Below, piece after piece: positions 1 through 5,306 of a stretch of DNA of 10,263 nucleotides. This DNA comes from an uncultured Mycoplasmatota bacterium (GTDB lineage: Bacteria > Bacillota_I > Bacilli_A > RF39 > UBA660). Every line of letters begins with the position of its first letter. Position 1 is the first letter of the stretch. Both the position numbers and the translations under genes were made by a program. Below the pieces are notes generated by a model. That model had not been told where the DNA came from and ran no database searches. It was given only the letters and a program-made list of their open reading frames with translations. The stretch is taken from the NCBI GenBank assembly GCA_948437815.1, contig CAOJKG010000029.1:1-10263 (forward strand). Direction: 5' to 3'.

Positions 1-313
1 GTGATAAATTATCACTATTACGAAGAGCATAAATTACTTCAGCACCATCACCACCACCTGCATTTATGTGATTAGATACAACTATAACATCACTGCCAGT
101 TCCATAAAAACTTTGGGCTTTCTTAGGTCTGCTATTAGAATCCAAAGCAACATCACTATTTCTAGTTAAAGAATTCTCAATACCCAATTCATTTAATCTT
201 TTAGCCATGTATTGACTAATTTTTAAAGTATAGTCTTTTTCTACTATTCCATTTGCACTTGTTCCAGGATCTTCGCCGCCATGACCAGCATCAATAACAA
301 TTTTTTTAACCAT
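1..313 (-). CDS. N-acetylmuramoyl-L-alanine amidase (Amidase_3 family), 5' part only
   Basis: The first 104 residues are visible and the rest lies beyond the left edge. Enzymes of this family cleave the amide bond between MurNAc and L-Ala in peptidoglycan using one zinc ion. The N-terminus MVKKIVIDAGHGGEDPG carries the first zinc ligand (H11), followed by a Glu ligand (E25 in the GIVEKD segment), TR at 50-51, and the third ligand H82 in VSNHINAGGGDGAEV, all typical of Amidase_3. There is no signal peptide or membrane segment, so the catalytic domain starts at residue 1, as in sporulation/mother-cell-lysis type and phage lysin type amidases; any cell-wall binding domain would be downstream and unseen. 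The ATG is fixed by AGGAGG at 321-326 with 7 bases of spacing. It lies 95 bases beyond jag with a probable terminator between, so it is likely a separate transcription unit. A weak promoter may exist in the gap, but I could not assign one firmly. Confidence 0.9.
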   Translation of the reverse strand, partial: MVKKIVIDAGHGGEDPGTSANGIVEKDYTLKISQYMAKRLNELGIENSLTRNSDVALDSNSRPKKAQSFYGTGSDVIVVSNHINAGGGDGAEVIYALRNSDNLS

Positions 314-398
314 AAAGATATCCTCCTCTAAGATAGTCTATGATTTAATTTAAATAAAGTTAAAACTTTTATGATATTAAACAGTACTTTAATTTTAT

Positions 399-425
399 AA
401 AAAAACATCTATTCTGATGCTTTTT
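399..425 (-). terminator. Intrinsic terminator overlapping the jag stop codon
   Basis: Read on the minus strand, AAAAAGCATC, loop AGAATA, then GATGTTTTTTT. The core CATC/GATG is extended by one G-U pair and an A/U run, giving about 10 pairs and a seven-T tail. The stop codon TAG of jag lies in the loop and the start of the 3' arm. The GC core is short, so termination may be partial. It would end the rpmH-rnpA-yidC-jag unit. Confidence 0.55.
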
Positions 426-1035
426 CCTCTTTACTATATCTTATAACAACTTTTCTATTAGGTTCTTCGCCTACACTTTCAGTAGTTACTCCTCTAAAGT
501 TAGTCAAAACATTATGAACTATTCTTCTATCATAAGAATTCATACTATCCATTTCAATATCTACTTTAGTTCTAACTACATCACGAGCTAAATTCTTAGC
601 AAGTCTTTCTAGTCTTCTATTTTGTCTATCTTTATAGTCTTCAACGTCCAAAACGATTCTTGGACCATTATTACAAATGTTTTTAATAAACTGTCTAACA
701 ATAATAGTTAAAGCTTCCAAATTTTGTCCATTCTTCCCTATTATCATTGGATTATTAGAAGAATATATTTTAATAGTAGTTGTATTTTCTTTTGTACTTA
801 CTTCTAAATTACACTCTACATCCATACCTTTAATAATACTTTTTAAATATTCTTCAGCATCTGCTAAAACATCTAATTTCAAAAATCCTGAACATTCATA
901 AGTAGTTCCTTTAAATAAACCACCTTTAACTTCTTCATAGTTATAAATAATTTCTGTTTCATTAGCATTTAACTTCGCTAAAACTTGACTTAAAGCTTCT
1001 TCTTTAGTTTTAGCAGTACATTTTACTACATTCAT
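409..1035 (-). CDS. jag: Jag/KhpB (EloR) RNA-binding protein
   Basis: This 208-residue cytoplasmic RNA-binding protein is of the Jag/KhpB/EloR family, which in Firmicutes partners with KhpA and influences cell elongation and division. Three domains are visible. A Jag_N domain (about 1-50) contains the EALSQVL helix and a GGLFKG loop. A KH-II domain (about 52-132) has the GXXG loop as GKNG (residues 100-103, context IIGKNGQNLEAL). An R3H domain (about 135-203) has the R-x3-H motif as R170-RIV-H174. The linker between Jag_N and KH is very short, unlike the long linker in some streptococcal EloR. It starts two bases after the yidC stop (TAG-TC-ATG), with GAAAGGG as ribosome binding site inside the yidC end, so it is translationally coupled to yidC. 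The yidC-jag pairing is a conserved arrangement. The C-terminus ends in a short charged tail. Confidence 0.95.
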   Translation of the reverse strand: MNVVKCTAKTKEEALSQVLAKLNANETEIIYNYEEVKGGLFKGTTYECSGFLKLDVLADAEEYLKSIIKGMDVECNLEVSTKENTTTIKIYSSNNPMIIGKNGQNLEALTIIVRQFIKNICNNGPRIVLDVEDYKDRQNRRLERLAKNLARDVVRTKVDIEMDSMNSYDRRIVHNVLTNFRGVTTESVGEEPNRKVVIRYSKEEKASE

Positions 1036-1037
1036 GA

Positions 1038-2057
1038 CTAATTCCCTTTCTTACTAACCTTTTTATCCTTTAACTTATCTTTCTTTTGCGGTTTTATTAT
1101 AACATCACGCGAATCTTCTTTTTCATCTAATTTTTTAAAGATATAATTTTGAACTACGACAAATCCGTTAGTAGCAATCCAATATAAAGCTAATGCAGTA
1201 GATAAATATAAAGATGCTACTGAAATCATAATAATCATAAATTTAAAAGTAAATTGCATTTGTTTTTCCATTTCTGGATTACCAGTAGAAGTTGCACCCA
1301 TAGCATTTTTAAATGATAAATAAGTAGTTAAGATAATAAGAATTATAATAATTATATAAAGCCATTCATGTTGTTTAAATAAACCAATAATAGGGGTAGT
1401 TCCCAGTTTTAAACCTAAGAAAGTATCCTCAAATATTGCTGGCATTCTATTAATCGCTTGTAAGAAAGCAAAGAATAGAGGTAATTGTAAAAAAGCAAGT
1501 AAACAGCTACCAAAAGGGCTAATATTATATTTTTTATAAACCATCATCATTTCTTGACTTTTTTGAAGCATAGCTTCATTATCATTACGATTAGCATATT
1601 TCTTTTCAATTCTTTGAAGTTCTGGTTGAGCTTTTTTCATATTACTAGATTGTTTAGCAGTTTTTCTAGAAATAGGCATCAAAATCAATCTAATAGCAAG
1701 TCCAATAAGCATAACAGATATACCAAAGTTATTTACTAAATAACCAAGCTTTAAAATAAGATAGGCAAGGGGTTTAACAAAAATTCCTTCCCAAATACCA
1801 TCTGATTTATTACTAGATAATTTAAATTCTGAACATTTTGGCAAATCATCATATTTAATCTTTGTTTGATCTTTATATTTAGTATAAAGTTCATCAAGTT
1901 CTTTATCTTCAGGTTTACATAATATATCTTTTTGTAAAATTTGACCTGTCGCTTCATTTTCAACAGGCTTTTTATTATCCATAATATAATTACTATTACC
2001 ACAACCAGTAAGAGTAAATACCACTAAAGCTAACACTAAAATTTTAAATTTTTTCAT
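1038..2057 (-). CDS. yidC: Membrane protein insertase YidC/OxaI family, lipoprotein type
   Basis: This insertase places membrane proteins into the cytoplasmic membrane, alone or with SecYEG. Of its 339 residues, 1-19 form a lipoprotein signal (MKKFK, hydrophobic stretch, lipobox LTGC with C19). Residues 20-91 are a hydrophilic extracellular segment, longer than in Bacillus SpoIIIJ, with two cysteines (C47, C75). The conserved core follows: TM1 with the essential groove arginine R123 in AIRLILMPIS, a Lys/Gln-rich cytoplasmic hairpin (about 130-180), TM2 around PFGSCLLAFLQLPLFFAF (182-199), TM3 around 233-249, and TM4-TM5 around 270-305 ending in ALYWIATNGFVVVQNYIFKK. The C-terminal tail (308-339) is strongly basic, as expected for ribosome contact. 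The ATG directly abuts the rnpA stop (TAAATG), with AGAGGAAA upstream as ribosome binding site, so the two are coupled. Only one yidC is visible here, so I cannot say whether a second paralogue exists elsewhere. Confidence 0.96.
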   Translation of the reverse strand: MKKFKILVLALVVFTLTGCGNSNYIMDNKKPVENEATGQILQKDILCKPEDKELDELYTKYKDQTKIKYDDLPKCSEFKLSSNKSDGIWEGIFVKPLAYLILKLGYLVNNFGISVMLIGLAIRLILMPISRKTAKQSSNMKKAQPELQRIEKKYANRNDNEAMLQKSQEMMMVYKKYNISPFGSCLLAFLQLPLFFAFLQAINRMPAIFEDTFLGLKLGTTPIIGLFKQHEWLYIIIIILIILTTYLSFKNAMGATSTGNPEMEKQMQFTFKFMIIMISVASLYLSTALALYWIATNGFVVVQNYIFKKLDEKEDSRDVIIKPQKKDKLKDKKVSKKGN

Positions 2058-2387
2058 TTAGTTTTCCTCTTTCTTTAATAATGACACTAAATTTTCTTCC
2101 ATTTCTTGATAACTAACATCTTTAATAAATCTTTTTGGAATTAAAACATAACTAACTCCATTTAAAAACAAATCTTTATAGTTATCAACAATACATCTAA
2201 GCTGTCTTTTAATTTTATTACGTTCTACGGCATTCCCACACTTTTTAGAAACAGCAAAGCCAAACTTTGAAAACTTATAATCATTATCCTTATAATATAT
2301 ATAATAATACTTATTCTTTAAATAAGCACCTGTATTAATTATATCATTAAAATCGGTATTTTTCTTTATAATTTCATATTTTTTCAA
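2058..2387 (-). CDS. rnpA: Ribonuclease P protein component, TTG start
   Basis: This is the protein subunit of RNase P, which binds the catalytic RNA and helps process tRNA 5' ends. The signature GNAVERNKIKRQLR (the RNR motif) and the preceding FGFAVSKK are clear, and the family's usual start (M-K-K-Y-x-I-K-K-N-x-x-F) is matched by LKKYEIIKKNTDF. I place the start at TTG 2387-2385, giving 109 residues, with GGAGAG at 2398-2403 as ribosome binding site. The open frame extends upstream to a GTG at 2417, but that codon lies inside the rpmH terminator hairpin, has no ribosome binding site, and would add ten residues (MVFFLESEKL) not expected for the family. The stop TAA is directly followed by the yidC ATG. 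Transcription must come from readthrough of the hairpin after rpmH, or from a promoter I did not find. Confidence 0.93.
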   Translation of the reverse strand: MKKYEIIKKNTDFNDIINTGAYLKNKYYYIYYKDNDYKFSKFGFAVSKKCGNAVERNKIKRQLRCIVDNYKDLFLNGVSYVLIPKRFIKDVSYQEMEENLVSLLKKEEN

Positions 2388-2397
2388 TAGTTTTTCA

Positions 2398-2403
2398 CTC
2401 TCC
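2398..2403 (-). promoter_or_regulatory. Ribosome binding site of rnpA (decides the TTG start)
   Basis: GGAGAG on the minus strand directly follows the T-tract of the terminator and lies 10 bases before TTG 2387. It is the only Shine-Dalgarno-like sequence near the rnpA 5' end, and it argues for the internal TTG start over the upstream GTG at 2417. Confidence 0.6.
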
Positions 2404-2430
2404 AAAAAAAATACCACACTAAAATGTGGC
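2404..2430 (-). terminator. Intrinsic terminator or attenuator between rpmH and rnpA
   Basis: On the minus strand GCCACA, loop TTTTAG, TGTGGT, then A and eight T. The stem is five perfect pairs plus a G-U pair. It begins immediately after the rpmH stop codon (2431-2433) and ends where the rnpA ribosome binding site begins. Since no rnpA promoter is evident, it probably acts as a partial terminator that makes rpmH transcripts more abundant than rnpA-yidC-jag transcripts. Confidence 0.8.
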
Positions 2431-2553
2431 TTAATGAGCTAATACTTTACGACCTTTTTTACGTCTATTTTTTAAGATATTAGTTTCTTTACGTGCAAAA
2501 AATCCATGTTTTTTAGCTTTTTTACGATTATTAGGTTGATATGTTCTCTTCAT
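2431..2553 (-). CDS. rpmH: Large ribosomal subunit protein bL34 (short form, 40 aa)
   Basis: The translation begins MKRTYQPNNRKKAKKHGF and ends RRKKGRKVLAH, which is unmistakably bL34, a small very basic protein buried in 23S rRNA of the 50S subunit. It has 40 residues where about 44 is usual. Aligned with the Bacillus protein from memory, four residues are missing in the middle (the NGRxVLARRR helix region), and the remaining middle residues (FFARKETNILKNRR) are divergent. The start is certain: ATG 2553 with AGGAGG at 2561-2566. It is the first gene of the rpmH-rnpA-yidC-jag unit, driven by the consensus promoter at 2586-2614 with a leader of about 25 bases. It was recognised by direct translation of the gap between rnpA and 2553. 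Confidence 0.93.
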   Translation of the reverse strand: MKRTYQPNNRKKAKKHGFFARKETNILKNRRKKGRKVLAH

Positions 2554-2585
2554 ATTAGCACCTCCTCAAAAAATCAATTGGTTTA

Positions 2586-2614
2586 ATTATAATATTATTA
2601 TGCTTTTAAGTCAA
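2586..2614 (-). promoter_or_regulatory. Strong sigma-A-type promoter of rpmH
   Basis: On the minus strand the -35 is TTGACT (2609-2614) and the -10 is TATAAT (2586-2591), with a spacer of exactly 17 bases (2592-2608). The match to the vegetative consensus is almost perfect, and A/T-rich sequence upstream could serve as an UP element. The predicted start is near 2579. Confidence 0.88.
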
Positions 2615-2673
2615 GTTTTTTCAACAAAAAATATAAAAGTAAAGCTGAGTCGAAAGTAGTTGTTTTCTATAAT

Positions 2674-3285
2674 TTAAAGCTCACTATTTCTAACTAAGTT
2701 AAGATTGTCTAAATCATTCAATATTGAAAGACTATCAACTAACTTAACACCATTAACTTCTTTTGGAATTGGAAATTGACTTAAATCTAATAATTCTTGA
2801 GCATAGACACTTTGATTTAATAGTTTATCTACATCATCAATATAACTAGCAATATAGCTTTCTAAATAATATAAAGTATAAACATTTTTAGACTTTGAAA
2901 ATTTAAGTTCATAATGTGCATCTAATTTTTTAGATATTTTCGTACCACTAACACCAAAAGTTTCGTTAAATTCTTGAGTTAAAACAGATTTTCTTTTTTC
3001 TTCATAAAATCCAAGTTCTAGTTCATAATATTTATGATAAATATCCATATATAGATTTATTAATTCCCCAAAAGTTAAATCATCATTTAAAACTTCAAAA
3101 TCGTCCATAGTAAATTTATTACCTTGTTGAAAAAAAGGATATAAAACATTCCAAGTATCCGGCTTAATATTATAGAGAGTTAATCCTTTTTTAGTATTAG
3201 TATATAAATCTGTAGCACTATCTAATCTTTTGGGTATCATTTCTTTTGGAACTTTTTTATCATACATATCTTTCGTAATTATCAT
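2674..3285 (-). CDS. Hypothetical protein, 203 aa, next to oriC
   Basis: I do not recognise this protein. It is supported as a gene by AGGAG (3294-3298) 8 bases before ATG 3285, an extended -10 promoter upstream, uninterrupted length, and codon use like its neighbours. The product is cytoplasmic by appearance, with no signal peptide and no membrane segment. It has no cysteine and is unusually rich in tyrosine (about 16 of 203) and acidic residues. The middle (about 70-155) looks helical, with runs such as LINLYMDIYHKYYELELGFY and YTLYYLESYIASYIDD. No catalytic or nucleotide-binding motif is visible. It lies between rpmH and the DnaA-box cluster, where many Firmicutes have no gene. A separate transcription unit is likely. 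Possible roles range from an origin-linked regulator to an unrelated lineage-specific protein; nothing in the sequence decides between them. Confidence 0.8.
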   Translation of the reverse strand: MIITKDMYDKKVPKEMIPKRLDSATDLYTNTKKGLTLYNIKPDTWNVLYPFFQQGNKFTMDDFEVLNDDLTFGELINLYMDIYHKYYELELGFYEEKRKSVLTQEFNETFGVSGTKISKKLDAHYELKFSKSKNVYTLYYLESYIASYIDDVDKLLNQSVYAQELLDLSQFPIPKEVNGVKLVDSLSILNDLDNLNLVRNSEL

Positions 3286-3316
3286 ATAAACAACTCCTAA
3301 ATAAAATATTAAATCT

Positions 3317-3325
3317 ATTATATCA
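3317..3325 (-). promoter_or_regulatory. Extended -10 promoter of the hypothetical gene
   Basis: On the minus strand TGATATAAT: a perfect TATAAT (3317-3322) preceded by TG and one base, the extended -10 configuration. No good -35 lies 17 bases upstream. The predicted start is near 3310, giving a leader of about 25 bases. It lies about 50 bases from the nearest DnaA boxes, so DnaA could influence it. Confidence 0.6.
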
Positions 3326-3373
3326 TATCAAAATAACTTTATTATAAAAAAATATATAAATGTAAAGCTTAAA

Positions 3374-3416
3374 AAAAGTTATCAACACTAAATTGTGGAT
3401 AATGTGGATAACTTTT
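3374..3416. repeat. 43-bp dyad enclosing three DnaA boxes
   Basis: AAAAGTTATC (3374-3383) and GATAACTTTT (3407-3416) form perfect 10-bp inverted arms around 23 bases. Each arm includes part of an outward DnaA box (3379-3387 on plus, 3403-3411 on minus), and a second minus-strand box sits at 3394-3402. The symmetry extends four to five bases beyond the boxes. Confidence 0.75.
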
Positions 3417-3648
3417 ACACTCCACAATGTATAAACAATCTAAAAATAGCTCCTCAAAATGTAAACTTTACTACCAACAGCCTATTTTAATTAAAAAGTG
3501 AATAAGTTAGAAGTTATCCACAAAATGGTAGTACCAACAAAGTCTGGTGTATCCTAAGAGAGTTAAAAAATATTAAAACTTATAAACATTACTAACAATA
3601 TTGATAAAAATAATCAAAGTTAATAAATAAAAATTAAATATAAAATTT

Positions 3649-3666
3649 TGTGAATAGTGTTGATAA
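3649..3666 (-). promoter_or_regulatory. Adjacent DnaA box pair (CTATTCACA, TTATCAACA)
   Basis: Two 9-mers abut with no gap, in the same orientation and with the same geometry as the perfect pair at 3394-3411. Each differs by one or two positions from TTATCCACA, so they are likely weaker, cooperative sites. Confidence 0.65.
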
Positions 3667-3701
3667 ATATATTCTTCTAAGATATTATAAGGACTAAGCA
3701 A

Positions 3702-3721
3702 TGTGTATAACATGTTAATAA
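3702..3721 (-). promoter_or_regulatory. DnaA box pair nearest dnaA (TTATACACA, TTATTAACA)
   Basis: TTATACACA (3702-3710) fits TTATNCACA exactly, and TTATTAACA (3713-3721) has one mismatch; both are on the minus strand and two bases apart. They lie about 90-100 bases before the dnaA start, where they could also serve in autoregulation of dnaA. I could not identify a convincing dnaA promoter; the best candidate is the TAAAAT near 3765-3770 without a good -35. Confidence 0.6.
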
Positions 3722-3794
3722 AAAAATTTTACATTTTAGTATTTCCTTTCAAAATGAAATGCGATAAAATGAATATGTAGACGTTACAGACTGC

Positions 3795-3803
3795 GGGGTG
3801 AGG
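3795..3803 (+). promoter_or_regulatory. Ribosome binding site supporting the TTG start of dnaA
   Basis: GGGGTGAGG precedes TTG 3808 by 4 bases (7 if only GGGGTG pairs). It is the most G-rich stretch of the intergenic region, and no ATG or GTG is in frame nearby; the next in-frame Met is at codon 46, inside domain I. This decides the TTG start. Confidence 0.75.
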
Positions 3804-3807
3804 TTAT

Positions 3808-5151
3808 TTGCGAAATGAAGAATTACTAAAGTCATTTCTCGACAAAATATATGGTGAAATTAATCCAGCATCATTTCATGCCTGGTTTAATGATTTAAAA
3901 ATAATCTCACTAACAGATGAAACAATAACTTTTGAAGTTCCAATGGAAATTCACAAAAAAATGTTAGGGGACAACTATTATTCATTAATAGAGAAAACCT
4001 TATATAATATAACCAATATCAATTATGATATAAAATTTGTATTAGAAAGCGAATTAGAAATACTACCAAAAATAGAAGTGGATAACCACGAAGTTACAAA
4101 CAATAACTTTGATACTCACTTAAAACCAGAATTAAATTTTAGTAATTTTGTTGTTGGAGATACAAATAGACTTGCTAAAGTTGCAGCCATGGCGGTTGCC
4201 GAAGCTCCAGGAAGAATTCATAATCCATTATTTATATATGGAAAAAGCGGACTTGGTAAGACTCATTTAATGCATGCGATAGGAAACTTTATAACAGAAA
4301 ATTCCAATCGAAAAGTATTATATTGTACTTGTGATGAATTTAAGACCGAATATACTAATCTAGCAAATCCAGACAATAAAAACACTATTGAATATGCTAA
4401 TGAATTTAAAAATAAATATCGAAATGTAGATGTTTTAATAATAGATGACATTCAATATTTAGTAGGAGCGGAAAAAACTCAACAAGAATTCTTTAATACC
4501 TTTAATTATCTGCATCAATCAAATAAGCAGATAATAATAAGTTCTGACCGTTCACCAGATGATTTAAAAATCCTTGAAGAAAGATTAAGGTCAAGATTTA
4601 TGTGGGGATTACCAGTAGATATATATCCTCCAGATTTCGATTTAAGATGTCGAATTATAAGAAAGAAAATAGAAAACACCAGCATAGCTAATCTTATGAA
4701 AGAAGAAAGTGTTGAATATATCGCCAATGCTTGCCAAAATGATGTAAGATTTTTAGAGGGAGCAGTTAATAGACTTATGGCCTATACTGCTATGATGGTA
4801 CCTAAAAGTGTTGATTTAGAATTTACTTGTGAAGCTTTAAAAGACTTTGTTAATAAGAATATTTATTCTAACAATAATATTACTAAAATTCAAAAAGCCG
4901 TCGCTGACCATTATAATATAACAGTTGACGACTTAAAGGGTAAGAAAAGAAGCAATAAAGTAGCGCATCCAAGACAACTTGCTATGTATTTATGCCGAAT
5001 GGAAACCGATGAAACATTCCCAAGAATAGGGATGGAATTTGGTGGAAGAGACCATTCAACAGTAATATTTGCTTGTGATAAGATGGAAAAAGAGCTCTTA
5101 AATAACAAAGAATTAGAAAGAGATATAAAGGAGATAAAATCAAAATTGTAG
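3808..5151 (+). CDS. dnaA: Chromosomal replication initiator DnaA
   Basis: DnaA binds the boxes in oriC, oligomerises with ATP and opens the origin for helicase loading. All four domains are present in 447 residues: domain I (1-80, with NPASFHAWFNDL), a short variable domain II (about 81-110), the AAA+ domain III (about 111-350) and the DNA-binding domain IV (about 351-447). Visible motifs are Walker A GKSGLGKT (145-152), Walker B VLIIDDIQ (209-216), sensor 1 IIISSDR (242-248), the arginine finger region ERLRSRF (R259, R263), sensor 2 NDVRFLEG with R314, and the domain IV signature FGGRDHSTV (411-419) after HPRQLAMYLCR. The start is TTG with a G-rich ribosome binding site. DnaA boxes on both sides of the gene suggest autoregulation. 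No terminator is evident before dnaN, so dnaA-dnaN may be cotranscribed. Confidence 0.98.
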   Translation: MRNEELLKSFLDKIYGEINPASFHAWFNDLKIISLTDETITFEVPMEIHKKMLGDNYYSLIEKTLYNITNINYDIKFVLESELEILPKIEVDNHEVTNNNFDTHLKPELNFSNFVVGDTNRLAKVAAMAVAEAPGRIHNPLFIYGKSGLGKTHLMHAIGNFITENSNRKVLYCTCDEFKTEYTNLANPDNKNTIEYANEFKNKYRNVDVLIIDDIQYLVGAEKTQQEFFNTFNYLHQSNKQIIISSDRSPDDLKILEERLRSRFMWGLPVDIYPPDFDLRCRIIRKKIENTSIANLMKEESVEYIANACQNDVRFLEGAVNRLMAYTAMMVPKSVDLEFTCEALKDFVNKNIYSNNNITKIQKAVADHYNITVDDLKGKKRSNKVAHPRQLAMYLCRMETDETFPRIGMEFGGRDHSTVIFACDKMEKELLNNKELERDIKEIKSKL

Positions 5152-5168
5152 ATAATAACTTAAAAGTA

Positions 5169-5267
5169 TGTGAATAAAAATTAAGTTATTAACAAAAAAA
5201 TCACTAAAAAAGTCCAATAATAAAGTCCAAAAACAACTTATAAACATAATTAACAGCATAATAATAA
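5169..5267. other. oriC, dnaA-dnaN part (DnaA boxes, repeats, possible DnaA-trio)
   Basis: The 155-base gap holds TTATTCACA (minus, 5169-5177, fits TTATNCACA exactly), TTATTAACA (plus, 5186-5194) and TTATAAACA (plus, 5238-5246), plus two copies of AAAGTCCAA at 5209-5217 and 5222-5230. After the last box comes a small GC island (CAGC, 5254-5257), then TAA three times (5259-5267), a layout like the DnaA-trio unwinding element known between dnaA and dnaN in B. subtilis. A weak dnaN promoter (TTAACA near 5250, TAATAT near 5272) may overlap it. Confidence 0.65.
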
Positions 5268-5306
5268 CTATTAATATTAAAAAGAAAGAGAAAGAAGGAA
5301 TGAAAT

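Larger units (their letters stand above)
3374..3721. other. oriC: oriC, dnaA-upstream part (DnaA box cluster)
   Basis: The gap from 3286 to 3807 contains no gene and holds the upstream half of the replication origin. I count at least eight DnaA-box-like 9-mers: plus strand 3379-3387 (TTATCAACA) and 3514-3522 (TTATCCACA); minus strand 3394-3402 and 3403-3411 (both TTATCCACA), 3649-3657 (CTATTCACA), 3658-3666 (TTATCAACA), 3702-3710 (TTATACACA) and 3713-3721 (TTATTAACA). A degenerate one, TTATAAACA, is at 3580-3588. The stretch 3555-3648 is extremely A/T-rich and could unwind easily. The position directly upstream of dnaA, the box density and the switch of gene orientation from minus to plus across this gap all agree on oriC. 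Confidence 0.93.

Noticed and set aside
677..901. Small opposite-strand open frames over jag, dnaA, dnaN and gyrB
   Set aside because: They lie antisense to clear genes, lack ribosome binding sites and show no family resemblance; they are shadows of the real genes.
2641..2685. AAAGCTGAG / AAAGCTCAC repeat downstream of the hypothetical gene as a terminator
   Set aside because: The copies are near direct repeats, not inverted; no stable hairpin with a T-tract is visible.
3472..3539. TACCAACA repeated exactly 60 bases apart, with a TGGTAGTACCA palindrome at 3526
   Set aside because: An 8-mer pair is expected by chance at this scale, and it matches no known origin element.
3702..3711. TATAAC preceded by TGTG as a dnaA extended -10 promoter
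   Set aside because: The TG is not at the right distance, no -35 is present, and the sequence is better explained as the DnaA box TTATACACA.
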